In this document: positions 14,813-20,843 of the stretch, one piece after another
Layout: each line of letters begins with the position of its first letter
How positions within the stretch are numbered: the first letter of the stretch is position 1
Assembly (NCBI GenBank): GCA_964393575.1
Contig: CAYMUG010000012.1
Span: forward strand, 1-20,843
Length of the DNA: 20,843 nt
Direction: 5' to 3'
From: CAYMUG01 sp964393575
GTDB lineage: Bacteria > Patescibacteriota > Minisyncoccia > Spechtbacterales > 2-12-FULL-38-22
The notes under the pieces: generated by a model
Databases searched by the model: none
What the model was told of the DNA's origin: nothing
What the model saw: the letters and a program-made list of their open reading frames with translations, nothing else
Position numbers and translations under genes: made by a program

Positions 14813-16156
14813 CTATACGTCTAAGTCCCACCACTGCCAATTATCAGGGCCCAGCCATTCCGCGAGTCCCAGAAATTGGAAAATAGTATTTACTACTACC
14901 CAGGAACTGAGTATTAAAAGATACCCCAGTATAGCCCATTTAAATATTTGCTGACCGGTTTTGACCCTTGACGGGTTCCCCCCGGCAAGAAGTACATAAA
15001 ATCCGCCCACTACCGACATTAAAACGGCAAGCAGAGGGGCTAATATAGTAATTATAAAGTCATCTATTAAATTATGTATAAGTATAAAAATATCGCGGAA
15101 TTCGCACAAACACTCCTGCCCCACTAAGTTACCGTCTTCATCGTGTATTTGCCCTCCGCAGGGTACAAGACCCTCTTCTTCTTCGCTAAATTCTGCGGGG
15201 TTGCAGGCCTCATCAGGTACCTCGGCCCCCGGGTTTGCTGTTGTTGGTTGGTCGCAAAATGAGCCGAATCCGCATTCATTACCGATGCAGTCAGTATCAC
15301 ATCGCTTCGTGATACAAAACCCGTCTTCCCGGCCTTCTTTACAGGCATTAGAAGCACTGTAGCAGGTGTCAAACTCGCCGTCGCAGTCACTGTGTACAGT
15401 GCATTCCTCCGTCTCCCAGCATTGTTCTCTATCCGGATGGCATCTTAAATTACCTTCACAGTCGTTTTGTCCGGGTTCGCATGGCTCTAATTCTTCTTTT
15501 TTGGAGGCTACGCATTCACGCAGTATGCATTCCAGACCTTCACCACAAGGATCATCTCCTGCAATCTCAGTACAAGAATTCCCCTCATCATGAGTAATGC
15601 GTTGCCAGGCATAAGACTCTCTGAATTGTAAGCACCTATATGTATCCCCCCATTTTTCTGTTGTCTCACCTGCAGTATCTTCATTACAGTCTTGTAAATG
15701 ACCTTCGGTCACACATACTTCGTTATCTTTATCGCAATGTTCATATCTCCTACATTCGTAATTATAGCTACAGTTTCCTTTTTGGCACTGTAATTGCCTG
15801 CTGTCATTTTCTCTGCACTCAAGGCCACGAGAACAATCGGGTGCTTGGGGGCATACACTACAACTCCCGCTTTCGTCTGTGTTGATTCTCTCCCAGGTAC
15901 CGGAATTACACTCATATGTATCGCCGTTGATACTATCTCTATTCCCCTCTTCAAAGCATTCGCCTGCGGAAGTGCATTCTAAAGTGCTGCCGCATGTTTC
16001 ATCTTTTGCGCATTGAAAATTATAAAAACAGCCATCTCCTTCTGCTGCGTTTGCTGTGGGTATATTGGAGTTAAAAACAAAAAACAGCGCGCCTAAAACA
16101 AGCGCGCTTACGCCTAATAATATAAAAAATTGCCTTGTGCTGCAGCTTATTGCCAT
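14813..16156 (-). CDS. Large Cys-rich exported protein with TrbC/VirB2 pilin-like C-terminus
   Basis: The C-terminal about 95 residues match the two-helix pilin-like proteins of CPR bacteria (TrbC/VirB2 type): a PCGG motif (332-335), a Cys-x-Cys pair (349, 351), helix 1 (about 366-391), the AGGNPSRV turn (377-384, at its end), helix 2 (about 406-428) and a Trp-rich end. The N-terminus is a signal peptide ending in TANA (34-37). Between them is an ectodomain of about 310 residues with 38 cysteines in all, far larger than usual for the family. It contains two related modules, about 43-124 and 129-215, each with GDTY-x-C, W-x-RI-x2-DE and C-x2-GLEC, then a more diverged Cys cluster (226-300). 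Many disulfides are implied, so it likely acts outside the membrane, perhaps as a pilus or secretion surface subunit. A stem-loop (16166-16190) lies 10 nt before the ATG. The function is inferred. Confidence 0.8.
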   Translation of the reverse strand: MAISCSTRQFFILLGVSALVLGALFFVFNSNIPTANAAEGDGCFYNFQCAKDETCGSTLECTSAGECFEEGNRDSINGDTYECNSGTWERINTDESGSCSVCPQAPDCSRGLECRENDSRQLQCQKGNCSYNYECRRYEHCDKDNEVCVTEGHLQDCNEDTAGETTEKWGDTYRCLQFRESYAWQRITHDEGNSCTEIAGDDPCGEGLECILRECVASKKEELEPCEPGQNDCEGNLRCHPDREQCWETEECTVHSDCDGEFDTCYSASNACKEGREDGFCITKRCDTDCIGNECGFGSFCDQPTTANPGAEVPDEACNPAEFSEEEEGLVPCGGQIHDEDGNLVGQECLCEFRDIFILIHNLIDDFIITILAPLLAVLMSVVGGFYVLLAGGNPSRVKTGQQIFKWAILGYLLILSSWVVVNTIFQFLGLAEWLGPDNWQWWDLDV

Positions 16157-16496
16157 TCTTTCAAAGTTAAGTCGCTTGCGGCGACCTAACTATATTATTA
16201 TCTAATTTAGCCCGTTCAGGTAGTATTTTATCTAACAGGCATATCTCTTTAATAATAGCACGTATACAGGCATATTTTCTATGTGGAAAACTTTATCCCG
16301 TCCGCCGGTTGGCGGAAGGGATACAAAAGATCAAAGAACAGATTAACAGAGTAACAAAAAACCTACACATTTATATAGGTTATTCAGTCATTAGGCTATT
16401 TTGTGAATTGCCTTTTCCTGCAGGAAGGGATGTGGCCGCCAGCTGACGGATGGAAGTGGAAAGCTATATAGAGAGATTTAACTTTTGCTTTGACTG
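16157..16496. other. Spacer with leader stem-loop and palindromic repeats, no gene seen
   Basis: Next to the pilin-like gene a stem-loop, GTTAAGTCGC (16166-16175) with GCGACCTAAC (16181-16190), sits in its leader, with a purine-rich GAAAGA just before the ATG. Further on are a GC-rich palindrome TCCGCCGGTTGGCGGA (16301-16316) and a TAAC/GTTA-type repeat (16338-16405) with an inner AACCTA/TAGGTT pair. The last 60 bp before tRNA-Arg show nothing clear. Confidence 0.6.
16338..16405. repeat. TAAC/GTTA palindromic repeat
   Basis: AACAGATTAACAGAGTAAC is followed by AACCTA, an AT loop, TAGGTTATTCAGTCATTAGG and a TTTTGTG end. The two halves are imperfectly complementary, as in the copies at 5866-5911 and 14578-14612. 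Confidence 0.5.
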
Positions 16497-16570
16497 CCCG
16501 CCCGCTAGGAGTCGAACCTAGAACCTTGTGGTCCGAAGCCACACGCTCTATCCAGTTGAGCTACGGGCGG
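16497..16570 (-). tRNA. tRNA-Arg (anticodon UCG)
   Basis: The 74-nt cloverleaf folds fully: acceptor CCGCCCG with CGGGCGG, D stem GCTC/GAGC, anticodon stem TGTGG/CCACA with loop CTTCGGA (anticodon TCG), T stem CTAGG/CCTAG with loop TTCGACT, discriminator G. No CCA is encoded. An ATGAC-type repeat begins 8 bp upstream of its 5' end, as for tRNA-Lys. Confidence 0.95.
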
Positions 16571-16578
16571 ATATCTAT

Positions 16579-16653
16579 AAACCACTATTACGATAACGAT
16601 AACAATGACCAGGACAATATTTTACCGTGTCATTGTTATAGTCATCGTGGTTT
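16579..16653. repeat. ATGAC-type palindromic repeat, upstream of tRNA-Arg
   Basis: This is the cleanest copy: AAACCACTATTACGATAACG, then ATAACAATGACC, on the left and GTGTCATTGTTATAGTCATC, then GTGGTTT, on the right. The ends AAACCAC and GTGGTTT are perfect inverted repeats. Confidence 0.8.
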
Positions 16654-16744
16654 CTTAGTGTTACATATGAAAAATTATATCATAAAAATTATAATATTAC
16701 AAGTTGCATCATTTGTAGGAATGGCCACGTCAGACGTGACAGAC

Positions 16745-16786
16745 AAGAATCATATGATTAATCATATGATTAATCATATGATTCTT
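16745..16786. repeat. Perfect 42-bp palindrome made of CATATGATTAAT repeats
   Basis: Three CATATGATT units joined by AAT, flanked by AAGAAT and CTT ends, read identically on both strands with no mismatch or spacer. It can form a cruciform or RNA hairpin. No flanking T-run makes it a clear terminator. Confidence 0.85.
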
Positions 16787-16944
16787 TTACGGACTTCTTA
16801 ACCCTAAGTTTTGGAGGTTAGACGGGGCAATCCCGGTTTGCTTGTACTTACTGTGTATAGGGGGTAAAATGCAAATAAGAGCGGAAGTGTATCGGTAAGC
16901 AAAAATTAGACACTTCCGGGGAGAATTTAAAATTATCTAATTTC

Positions 16945-17017
16945 CCTGCCTGCCGGCCCGCTTCGCCGATCCCTGCCCGCCGGCAGGCGCGGCGCCGGCT
17001 GGCGGAGAGCAGGCAGG
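16945..17017. repeat. GC-rich inverted cluster (REP-like)
   Basis: CCTGCCTGC at 16945-16953 is answered by GCAGGCAGG at 17009-17017. Between them are CCGGC/GCCGG words and GCCGGCTGGCGGA, which is also found (on the other strand) at 11023-11035 and in similar form at 16301-16316. The GC content is far above its surroundings. Confidence 0.6.
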
Positions 17018-17028
17018 TACTTTCGGGT

Positions 17029-17355
17029 ATGCGGGAATTCATTGCATTTTTAATCAGTTCTATTGCAGGACTTTTTACGGGAACAACGTGGAAAAATAAA
17101 AAGGAAAACGTAAAACGCCATATTTCTTCTATGGTACGTGCACGAAAGGCAAAGCAGAAGGAAGAAGAGGAAAACAAAGAAAAAGTAATGGAGCTGTTTG
17201 AGGAAAAAGACGTTATAACAAATGACGATATAGAAGAACTGTTCCAAATTTCATATAAAACAGCTGCCAATTATCTGGATGAGCTTCAAAAAAAGGGGAA
17301 AATTATCCCATACGGAGATACCGAGAGAGGAGTATTTTACACCAAAAATAAGTAA
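17029..17355 (+). CDS. Small winged-helix DNA-binding domain protein with hydrophobic N-terminus
   Basis: The 108-residue protein has a short hydrophobic N-terminal stretch (4-18), a basic and charged helix rich in Lys/Glu (about 22-58), and a helix-turn-helix with wing (about 59-105): VITNDDIEELFQISYKTAAN, then YLDELQKKGKI, then a wing ending GVFYT. That pattern is typical of DeoR/FaeA-like winged helices. The hydrophobic start could attach it to the membrane, or the true start may lie a little downstream. It precedes the CCA-adding enzyme by 32 bp on the same strand, but a palindromic terminator-like element separates them. The target is unknown; a perfect palindrome over its stop codon could be an operator. 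Confidence 0.65.
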   Translation: MREFIAFLISSIAGLFTGTTWKNKKENVKRHISSMVRARKAKQKEEEENKEKVMELFEEKDVITNDDIEELFQISYKTAANYLDELQKKGKIIPYGDTERGVFYTKNK

Positions 17356-17378
17356 AATAGCTATTTTACTTATTTTTG
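17348..17378 (+). terminator. 26-bp perfect palindrome with T-run after the winged-helix gene
   Basis: ATAAGTAAAATAG (17348-17360) is followed directly by its reverse complement CTATTTTACTTAT (17361-17373) and then TTTT. The stop codon of the winged-helix gene lies inside it. The AT-rich stem is weak for a terminator, so an operator role is also possible. Confidence 0.5.
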
Positions 17379-17387
17379 CGCTTATAA

Positions 17388-18899
17388 ATGCCGAAAAATT
17401 TACCAAAGGAAGTGGACAACATTATAGAAACTCTTGAGAAAGATGGTTACGAGGCATATGTTGTTGGTGGTTGCGTGCGTGATTTACTATTAGACAAAAA
17501 ACCCAAAGATTGGGATATTACTACCTCTGCTACTCCGGAAGAAATCCAAAAACTGTTTCCGGAAAGTATATATGAAAACGAATTTGGCACTGTAGGGATA
17601 AAAACCGGCTCTGACGACAGCACCTTAGCTCTTGTAGAGGCCACCACTTACAGAAACGAGTCGTATTACTCCGACAAGCGACATCCTGATAAGGTAGAAT
17701 TTGCGGTTTCTCTTGAGCAGGACCTCAGAAGAAGGGATTTTACTATAAATGCACTTGCCTTGAAAGCTCAAAATTCACAGTTGCAGACCCACCAAAAATA
17801 TAAAAAAAATACAAAAAAAGAAAATAATCTGGAAATAATAGATTTTTTTGAAGGAGTAAAAGACCTTCAACAAGGGGTTATACGTACAGTAGGTGAGGCG
17901 CAAAAACGTTTTGGAGAAGATGCTTTGCGTATGATGAGAGCTGTTAGGTTGGCAGCAGAATTGGAGTTTACTATAGATACTAGTACATTTGAAGCTATAA
18001 AAAATAATGTGAACTATATAAAATTAATAGCTAATGAAAGAATAAGAGATGAGCTTACGAAAATAATAGATACAAAAAATGCCTATAACGGAATTTTGTT
18101 TATGAAGGATGCGGGCTTGCTTGATATTGTAATGCCGGAAGTGGCGCGTGGCATCGGCGTAGAACAGAGTAAACACCATATATATACGGTTTTTGAACAT
18201 AATACTCTTGCCTTAAAGTGGGCGGCAGAGCATGATTACCCGCTTCACGTGAAGTTTGCCGCTTTGTTGCATGATGTTGCCAAACCCCATACTAAACAAG
18301 GGGAAGGAGATGAGGCTACGTTTTACGGGCATGATGTTGTAGGGGGAAAAGTTGCAGCTAAACTGCTTTCGCGGCTTAAATTTTCCAAGGATTTTACCGA
18401 AAGAGTTGCGCTTTTAGTAAGACACCACCTTTTTTATTACGAAGTAGATGAAGTAACAGAATCTTCAGTGAGGCGCCTTGTAGCTCATGTGGGGCCTGAA
18501 AATATTGATGACCTGGTTAAAGTTCGCATAGCGGACAGAATGGGTTCAGGGGTCCCCAAACCTAAACCTTACCGCCTTAGACACTTTCAATATATGGTGG
18601 AAAAAGTCCAGAAAGATCCTATTTCTACCAAAATGCTTAAAGTGGGCGGCGAAGATGTTATGAAGACACTCAACATTAAATCGGGGCCGAAAGTAGGGGC
18701 TATACTTTATATCCTGCTTGATGAAGTTCTTGACGATCCTTCTAAAAACAACAAAAAACACCAACTTGAGAAAATAAAAGAGCTGGGAGAGCTTTCAGAC
18801 GAAGAGTTGGAAAAATTACACAAGAAAGCAAAGAAAAAACAAGAGGAAGTAGAGAAGAAACAAGTAGATGAAATTAAAAGGAAATATCACGTAAAGTAA
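17388..18899 (+). CDS. cca: CCA-adding tRNA nucleotidyltransferase with HD domain
   Basis: Class II CCA-adding enzyme or related poly(A) polymerase; it adds or repairs the 3' CCA of tRNAs. Of 503 residues, the head domain carries GGCVRDLL (27-34), the metal-binding D41-x-D43 (DWDIT) and RRRDFTINALA (114-124). The RNA-binding neck follows (about 150-250), then an HD-family phosphohydrolase domain with H295-D296 (LLHDVAKPH) and further histidines at 315 and 346-347. The end (about 460-503) is Lys/Glu-rich and probably coiled. Residues 126-148 are a Gln/Lys/Asn-rich low-complexity insertion between two conserved blocks. Since both tRNAs here lack CCA, CCA addition is the likely main role. No Shine-Dalgarno sequence is seen before the ATG. 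Confidence 0.9.
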   Translation: MPKNLPKEVDNIIETLEKDGYEAYVVGGCVRDLLLDKKPKDWDITTSATPEEIQKLFPESIYENEFGTVGIKTGSDDSTLALVEATTYRNESYYSDKRHPDKVEFAVSLEQDLRRRDFTINALALKAQNSQLQTHQKYKKNTKKENNLEIIDFFEGVKDLQQGVIRTVGEAQKRFGEDALRMMRAVRLAAELEFTIDTSTFEAIKNNVNYIKLIANERIRDELTKIIDTKNAYNGILFMKDAGLLDIVMPEVARGIGVEQSKHHIYTVFEHNTLALKWAAEHDYPLHVKFAALLHDVAKPHTKQGEGDEATFYGHDVVGGKVAAKLLSRLKFSKDFTERVALLVRHHLFYYEVDEVTESSVRRLVAHVGPENIDDLVKVRIADRMGSGVPKPKPYRLRHFQYMVEKVQKDPISTKMLKVGGEDVMKTLNIKSGPKVGAILYILLDEVLDDPSKNNKKHQLEKIKELGELSDEELEKLHKKAKKKQEEVEKKQVDEIKRKYHVK

Positions 18900-18993
18900 A
18901 CTTAAAACTTCAAACTTTCATATAATGGCCGTGTAGCCGTTTGCATCTAAAGTATTTTTTGGGTTAATATTTTATTAGTTCGTTGATGTCGAA

Positions 18994-18998
18994 AGGAG
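18994..18998 (+). promoter_or_regulatory. Strong ribosome binding site (AGGAG) before a GTG start
   Basis: AGGAG lies 6 nt before the GTG at 19005 and decides that start. It stands out because most genes in this window have no such site. Confidence 0.75.
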
Positions 18999-19004
18999 AA
19001 AGCG

Positions 19005-19313
19005 GTGTCTGAAGGTTCGTCTGAAAAGGATCACAGAATATTTTATGAGAGACGCAAAGATTGCCCGGATCCGTTGACTCAAGAGCGTTACGCTCTTCAC
19101 AGTCTTTCCGAGGAGACCAAAAGAAATATTGCGCAGTCAGGGTCTTGGTGTGCAGATAGTGCGCAGGCTGCGCTAGAGTCCCCGCTAGAAGAAGCATTAG
19201 TAGAGGAAATAAAAACTCATATTCAAGGATGCGAATGTTGCAAAAAAACGCATCATGATCTGGTTTATGGAGACGCGTTCATAACATGGTTTTATCCACC
19301 CCTTTACGGTTAG
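19005..19313 (+). CDS. Small protein with anti-sigma-like H-x3-C-x2-C zinc motif
   Basis: Family not certain. The 102 residues are polar and acidic, with few hydrophobic stretches. Near the C-terminus is HIQGCECC (H73, C77, C79 and C80 by my count), an H-x3-C-x2-C pattern after a helix of the type EALVEEIKTH. This arrangement is typical of the zinc-binding anti-sigma (zf-HC2) fold. C20 and C49 lie upstream. A normal anti-sigma factor would have a sigma gene next to it and often a membrane helix, and neither is visible. The GTG start is set by a clear AGGAG. A strong terminator follows 18 bp after the stop, so it is a separate or terminal unit of the cca transcript. Its role is unknown. Confidence 0.65.
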   Translation: MSEGSSEKDHRIFYERRKDCPDPLTQERYALHSLSEETKRNIAQSGSWCADSAQAALESPLEEALVEEIKTHIQGCECCKKTHHDLVYGDAFITWFYPPLYG

Positions 19314-19330
19314 TTATATAAATAGAACTT

Positions 19331-19380
19331 ACCCCGCACCCTTTTGTTGGTTGGCCAGTAAAAGGGTGCGGGGTTTTCTT
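19331..19380 (+). terminator. Strong intrinsic terminator
   Basis: ACCCCGCACCCTTTT (19331-19345) pairs perfectly with AAAAGGGTGCGGGGT (19360-19374), 15 bp around a 14-nt loop, followed by TTTCTT. It ends the plus-strand transcript of the small zinc-motif gene and insulates the cysteine desulfurase gene. Confidence 0.92.
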
Positions 19381-19396
19381 ATGGGTAAAATTATTG

Positions 19397-19402
19397 TATA
19401 AT
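19397..19402 (+). promoter_or_regulatory. -10 box (TATAAT) of the cysteine desulfurase gene
   Basis: A perfect TATAAT in the context ATTGTATAAT, which is also the context of the -10 box at 1297-1302. The -35 is poor (TTTTCT). The expected start is about 19409, giving a leader of about 150 nt to the ATG at 19559. Confidence 0.55.
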
Positions 19403-19427
19403 TTTCATGTGTTATGGCTATGAATGT

Positions 19428-19549
19428 GCGCTTTTCAGATTTTAGCTCAGGTTTAGGAGGCGCCGAGGAACGGAATGGAGTTTACTTTATACGTAAATGG
19501 AATGAGTACCGCAGGCGCTGACGACAAGCTGAGCCAAAAGATAAAGCGC
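19428..19549 (+). promoter_or_regulatory. Long nested stem-loop leader of the cysteine desulfurase gene (riboswitch-like)
   Basis: Colinear nested pairs close one rod-like structure: GCGCTTT 19428-19434 with AAAGCGC 19543-19549; TTTT 19440-19443 with AAAA 19536-19539; GCTCAG 19445-19450 with CTGAGC 19529-19534; GGCGCC 19459-19464 with GGCGCT 19514-19519; TTTAC 19481-19485 with GTAAA 19493-19497. The internal loops between them are purine-rich. The base of the rod ends only 9 nt before the ATG at 19559, and an AGGAGG is buried within it. It matches no riboswitch class I can name. It may regulate translation of the downstream gene; it could instead be a palindromic element. Confidence 0.6.
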
Positions 19550-19558
19550 TTACTTTCT

Positions 19559-20728
19559 ATGAAAGAAATTTATCTGGATAACAACGCAACAACCCGAGTA
19601 GCCCCTGAAGTACAGGAGGTTGTTATGTATTATATGGATAAGTTATACGGCAATTCCTCCAGTTTGCATAAAAAAGGCATTGAAGGGGAAAGAGCTCTAA
19701 AAGAGGCAAGAAGAAAGCTGGCAGAAATTTTAGATATAAAGGAGCGAGAAGTTTACTTTACAAGCGGAGCTACAGAAAGCAATAACTTAGCTGTAAAAGG
19801 GATAGCTTATGCTCACCGAAAAAAGGGAAAACACATCGTCACCAGCAAAGCGGAACATGATTCCGTGCTTGAGGCCTGTAAGTTCCTTGAAAAAGAGGGA
19901 TTTGAGGTTACTTATCTGCCCGTAGATAAGTATGCTCAAGTAAGTAGTGATGATTTAGAAAAAGCAGTGCGCAGGGACACAATTTTGGTAGCGATTATGC
20001 ATGTAAATAATGAGTTAGGTACAATTTATCCCATTAACGAACTTGCAAAAATTGCAAAATTAAAAAACCCGGATGCAGTTTTCTTTTCTGACGGCGCACA
20101 GGCATTCGGTAAAATGGAGGTTAATTTGGAAAATATAGACATATATTCCTTTAGCGCGCACAAGATACACGGACCTAAGGGTGTAGGCGTTTTTGTGGGA
20201 AAGGAAGGAGTTAAGATAACTCCATTATTCCACGGAGGAGGGCAGGAAAACGGAATGAGAAGCGGTACAGAAAATACACCCGGAGTTGTGGGGCTTTCCC
20301 GTGCAGCTGAACTTGCGTATAAAAACCTCAGTGGCAATTTGGACAAAATTCGGACATTACGTGGGACAATTTTGGACATTTTGGACACAAATTCGGACAT
20401 AAATAATGTCCAAAATGTCCAAATTAATAGCCCTGAAGATGGCCTGCCTACAACTTTAAATATCGCCTTTCCCGGCATTCCTGCCGAAGTTCTGCTACAT
20501 ACATTTGAAGAAAAGGGAATTTATGTCTCAACCGGCTCTGCCTGCAGTACCTCAAAAGATCAAACCAGTCATGTGCTTGAGGCAGCAGGGCTTTCAAAAG
20601 AGGTCAAAGAAAGCAGTTTACGGTTGGGATTCAGCAGGTATAACACGGAAGAGGAGGTTGAGTATGTAGTAGAAGTGCTTAAAGAAGCGGTACCTCGGTT
20701 AAGGGAAGTTACAACACGTAATAAGTAA
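19559..20728 (+). CDS. iscS: Cysteine desulfurase (NifS/IscS family)
   Basis: A PLP enzyme that removes sulfur from cysteine as a protein persulfide for Fe-S clusters and tRNA thiolation. With the ATG at 19559 it has 389 residues and begins IYLDNNATT, as family members do. Other signatures: SGATESNN (69-76), H100, N150-NE, D178, the PLP lysine K202 in SFSAHKIHGPKG (198-208), GGGQENGMRSGTEN (226-239) and the catalytic Cys329 in STGSACS (324-330). An in-frame ATG at 19475 would add 28 residues, but it falls in the terminal part of the leader stem-loop and the extension is not family-like. Residues 260-289, a normally variable surface region, are encoded by a GGACA-type palindromic repeat. No scaffold or regulator gene is visible before the window ends. 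Confidence 0.95.
   Translation: MKEIYLDNNATTRVAPEVQEVVMYYMDKLYGNSSSLHKKGIEGERALKEARRKLAEILDIKEREVYFTSGATESNNLAVKGIAYAHRKKGKHIVTSKAEHDSVLEACKFLEKEGFEVTYLPVDKYAQVSSDDLEKAVRRDTILVAIMHVNNELGTIYPINELAKIAKLKNPDAVFFSDGAQAFGKMEVNLENIDIYSFSAHKIHGPKGVGVFVGKEGVKITPLFHGGGQENGMRSGTENTPGVVGLSRAAELAYKNLSGNLDKIRTLRGTILDILDTNSDINNVQNVQINSPEDGLPTTLNIAFPGIPAEVLLHTFEEKGIYVSTGSACSTSKDQTSHVLEAAGLSKEVKESSLRLGFSRYNTEEEVEYVVEVLKEAVPRLREVTTRNK
20336..20425. repeat. GGACA-type palindromic repeat inside the cysteine desulfurase gene
   Basis: GGACA occurs six times (20341, 20352, 20364, 20374, 20383, 20395) and TGTCC twice (20407, 20416). The segment 20368-20387 and 20406-20425 form a near-perfect 20-bp inverted repeat (AATTTTGGACATTTTGGACA and its partner) with an 18-nt spacer. 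It stays in frame. Confidence 0.75.
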
Positions 20729-20843
20729 TACATAAATCACAAATCCCAAGGATACCGCAGAACCAGAACAAAGTTCGGTTCACGGCACGGCAAGATACCT
20801 GCCTACCGACAGATATAGAAAATGGAAATTGGTAAGCTAACGT
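20729..20843. other. Spacer at window end with one small stem-loop
   Basis: GAACC-A-GAAC (20760-20769) pairs with GTTCGGTTC (20773-20781). No T-run follows, so a terminator role for the cysteine desulfurase gene is doubtful. Nothing else is seen. Confidence 0.4.

Larger units (their letters stand above)
16571..17028. other. Long spacer with repeats and a possible pseudoknot, no gene seen
   Basis: From left to right: an ATGAC-type repeat (16579-16653); a CACGTC-A-GACGTG dyad near 16724-16736; a perfect 42-bp palindrome (16745-16786); a region where TTTGCTT (16837-16843) can pair with AAGCAAA (16897-16903) while CGGAAGTGT (16882-16890) pairs with ACACTTCCG (16910-16918), an H-type pseudoknot arrangement; and a GC-rich inverted cluster (16945-17017). 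It separates the minus-strand block from the plus-strand block, so promoters in both directions are expected here, but I see none of good quality. Confidence 0.55.

Noticed and set aside
16490..16801. Plus-strand frame starting in tRNA-Arg
   Set aside because: It is the antisense of a perfect tRNA and runs into repeats. Such frames are common annotation errors. The frame at 14517-14702 over tRNA-Lys was rejected for the same reason.
19414..19521. 35-codon open frame in the cysteine desulfurase leader
   Set aside because: No family likeness, no ribosome binding site, and it lies across the stem-loop. It could be a leader peptide, but nothing supports that beyond the open frame.
19518..19526. 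CTGACGA resembling a hammerhead ribozyme core
   Set aside because: The required GAAA after a short stem and a third stem with the cleavage site could not be found around it.
19475..19558. Upstream ATG adding 28 residues to the cysteine desulfurase
   Set aside because: The family N-terminus (IYLDNNATT) follows the ATG at 19559 directly, and the extension lies in the nested stem-loop leader. A GAGG before 19475 keeps it possible but less likely.

Overview
The window reads as a chromosomal segment of a small-genome, AT-leaning bacterium, most likely of the Candidate Phyla Radiation (Patescibacteria, Parcubacteria-like). This is an inference. It rests on a TrbC/VirB2-type two-helix pilin C-terminus fused to a Cys-rich ectodomain, a TrbL/VirB6-like membrane protein, tRNA genes without encoded CCA plus a CCA-adding enzyme, compact housekeeping genes, start codons often without a Shine-Dalgarno sequence, and spacers full of imperfect palindromes. 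The genetic code looks standard. All genes are bacterial housekeeping or cell-envelope types, and no phage or transposase gene is visible.

Layout. 1-1289 (-): TrbL/VirB6-like protein, cut by the window edge. 1431-2339 (-): rsmA. 2539-4497 (-): UvrD/PcrA helicase. 4723-5853 (+): LysM-M23 cell-wall hydrolase. 5972-6071: a run of 100 Ns flanked by two identical 55-bp copies, so probably an unmerged contig overlap. 6072-7631 (-): YifB/ComM-type AAA+ ATPase. 7662-8033 (-): DksA/TraR zinc-finger protein. 8093-8307 (-): a candidate new structured RNA with its own promoter and terminator. 8399-9274 (-): nucleotidyltransferase-domain protein. 9301-9447: a 147-bp element with 13-bp terminal inverted repeats. 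9457-10914 (-): Pro/Glu-rich membrane-anchored protein. 11258-14477 (-): pnp, a NYN-domain gene and rpsO, transcribed rpsO to pnp. 14641-14713 (-): tRNA-Lys(CUU). 14813-16156 (-): giant Cys-rich pilin-like protein. 16497-16570 (-): tRNA-Arg(UCG). From 17029 everything is on the plus strand: a winged-helix protein, the CCA-adding enzyme, a small zinc-finger protein with a strong terminator, and a cysteine desulfurase behind a long structured leader.

How the genes fit together. RNA metabolism dominates: rsmA, pnp, S15, NYN nuclease, CCA-adding enzyme, two tRNAs, and a cysteine desulfurase that could feed tRNA thiolation and Fe-S assembly. DNA repair and uptake are represented by UvrD/PcrA and ComM. 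The envelope set (VirB6-like, pilin-like, LysM-M23, Cys-rich anchored protein) suggests a type IV secretion or pilus-like surface apparatus. Two of these proteins share a C-x2-GLEC cysteine motif.

Most unusual features: the minus-strand RNA at 8093-8307, the nested rod-like leader immediately before the cysteine desulfurase start, a dispersed ATGAC-type palindromic repeat with one copy read in frame inside rsmA, and a GGACA-type palindrome read in frame inside the cysteine desulfurase gene.
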